Source of the DNA: Paragordius varius
Lineage: Eukaryota > Nematomorpha
Length of the DNA: 64,000 bases
Assembly: GCA_964247055.1 (NCBI GenBank)
Contig: OZ176050.1
Coordinates: 13,392,001-13,456,000 of the forward strand
Reading direction: 5' to 3'
Shown piece after piece: positions 62,721 through 64,000 of the stretch. Position 1 is the first letter of the stretch. Each line of letters starts with the position of its first letter. A program made the translations under genes and the position numbers. The notes beneath the pieces are model-generated. The model was not told where the DNA came from. It was given only the letters and a program-made list of their open reading frames with translations, and did not search any database.

Positions 62721-64000
62721 CACCTTTTCTCATTATTTATTTATAGTGTAATGTGTTTTAATTAGGATAGCTTAGGAAATAATTATGCTGAATAATAAGG
62801 GTAAAGGAACTTCATTTAACTTTAATGATTTTTTTGTTTAATTTTAAAGGAGGAACGTAAATAAACTTGTGATGCAACCACCTCGTTAGATAGTTAGTAT
62901 TGGAAGAAAGATAATCAATTTTAATTAATTCCGTTTACATTCCTATCGGTTTTTAGAACTTATTCCAAATATTTTTTTAGATATTCGAGGGAGCTTTTGG
63001 GTATATTTTTTTATCATAGGAAATTTAATGTGGCTCAATTTTTTTTAATAAAAGTTAGCTTTACTTTGATAATGCAATCTCAACGAAAGAAATAAATTGT
63101 TTCAAAATCCATAAGTCGTCGTATAAAATAAGGATAAGTGAAATTCAGCACATAGAACCAGAAAATTAATGATATATATATTTTTCGATAAAAAACAATC
63201 AATTAAAGATTTATATCTGAACTATGCCTTTTAAAACCTATTAAAAAGCTAACATGGATTTTATAAACGTGGAATTACTATTACTGATGTTACCGCTTAA
63301 GTTTAAAGATTTTGATTATAAAACTTTGAATAAAACCGGTCTAATCATAAATATTTGCGATGATTGCTTCCTTTAATTTTCATATGATAAAAATTTGCAT
63401 AAGTAATTTATTATTTTATCATGGCCTTTCATCTATTTTCAGTTGTACTTTCAAAAACATTTTTTCATATAATTTTTGTTGATTTTACCATGACACATTG
63501 ACGAATATATTTTATGATAAAAAAATATCAAGATTCTCATAGCGCTTTTGATTTTGGGTCTTATAAGTAACTTAAGAAATTTAATACCACTTTTGTGGTT
63601 ATTGCTCCTCGAAAAATCGCAAAATTGCGCACAAAATGCTAACTAAATTTTACCTGAAAGCTATGCCTTATTCCAAAAAATATCCAAATACATCTTATGC
63701 TATATATATATAAAGATCAAAATAATATTTATATTAAATTTATGTGGGCTCCTAAAACCTCATGTTTTCGGACTCCTCTAAAACAGACAAGTTTTCTTAT
63801 GATAAACGCAAAAATGCCAAGGTCGCCCGATTAATATATGCTAGATTCTGAAAAAATATTATATGAAACATATGATATTTTACTCAAATAATAATTTTAA
63901 GCTTTGTTTTAGGATGTTTTATGGTATAAGTGTGCTGGAAATGTAAAAAGGCTTTAACATAAGACTTTTCTATCTAATTCAATTATGGTAAATCTAACAC
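61011..64000. other. Repeat-rich terminal region, no gene recognised
   Basis: The missing MIOS first exon(s) might lie here, but none could be identified. A 106-codon minus frame at 62350-62670 has no known domain and the composition of the surrounding AT-rich DNA. Contains a hAT-like MITE, a TA run (62689-62716) and stretches of the dispersed repeat also seen at 40.4-40.8 kb (61350-61450, 63520-63640). Confidence 0.5.
61854..62163. mobile_element. hAT-like MITE
   Basis: Left end CAGTGATACCCAAATTGCAG with ACGGGCCGCATGTGGCCC; right end, reverse-complemented, CAGTTGTGAACCTATGTGGA with AGCGGGCCATTTTGG. The ends are imperfect inverted repeats of the common CAGTG..CCCAA hAT type. About 310 bp, no frame. 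The 8-bp flanks do not match clearly. Confidence 0.6.

Overview
The window is about 64 kb of very AT-rich metazoan nuclear DNA. Genes are split by spliceosomal introns. The recognisable proteins (BTB-kelch, Bicaudal-D, the GATOR2 subunit MIOS, glycine N-methyltransferase, P5C reductase) and the DNA transposons (mariner, hAT, many MITEs) point to an invertebrate animal. Some introns are only 23-28 bp and others run to kilobases filled with repeats. Introns of about that minimum size are known from dicyemid mesozoans and occur in a few other compact or parasitic lineages. The exact group is a guess.

Layout. A dead RTE-type LINE (about 0.6-3.4 kb, minus) is followed by a BTB-kelch gene (5.15-12.67 kb, minus) whose introns hold two mariner copies and a MITE. 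Then come a third mariner, a broken 3' end of a MIOS gene (plus) and a complete Bicaudal-D gene (16.7-24.8 kb, minus). Next are P5C reductase (27.1-30.3 kb, minus), a 7SL/SRP RNA gene (30.84-31.18 kb, plus), GNMT (34.0-38.5 kb, plus) and a small COX7A-like gene (38.8-40.2 kb, minus). These are followed by a degenerate satellite of about 160 bp period and a dead hAT element (42.8-44.4 kb). The right part holds a 3' fragment of Bicaudal-D (45.9-47.4 kb, plus) and a nearly complete MIOS gene (47.9-59.25 kb, minus). The last 4.7 kb hold mostly repeats.

The most striking structure is a pair of inverted duplications in the order X, Y ... X-inverted, Y-inverted. X is 12.79-13.45 kb against 45.20-44.48 kb. 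Y is 13.58-18.5 kb against 51.04-45.64 kb. This is the pattern left when a segment inverts through staggered breaks at both ends. It explains why each locus has one intact gene and one 3' fragment of its neighbour: the inferred ancestral order was kelch - X - COX7A - GNMT - 7SL - P5CR - BICD - Y - MIOS, with BICD and MIOS convergent. A mariner inside Y was inserted before the duplication; a foldback element and a MITE sit only in the right copy and came later.

A second unusual component is a family of foldback-like elements whose two arms are tandem arrays of a 21-bp unit in opposite orientation. There are several copies, mostly in introns, with at least two unit sequences but similar outer ends (TATACCATTT).

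The protein genes do not form a pathway. GNMT and P5CR are amino-acid metabolism genes, MIOS is a TORC1 amino-acid-sensing component, and BICD is a dynein adaptor. Exon coordinates were assembled by eye from reading frame, splice consensus and family similarity, and a few junctions stay open as stated in each entry.
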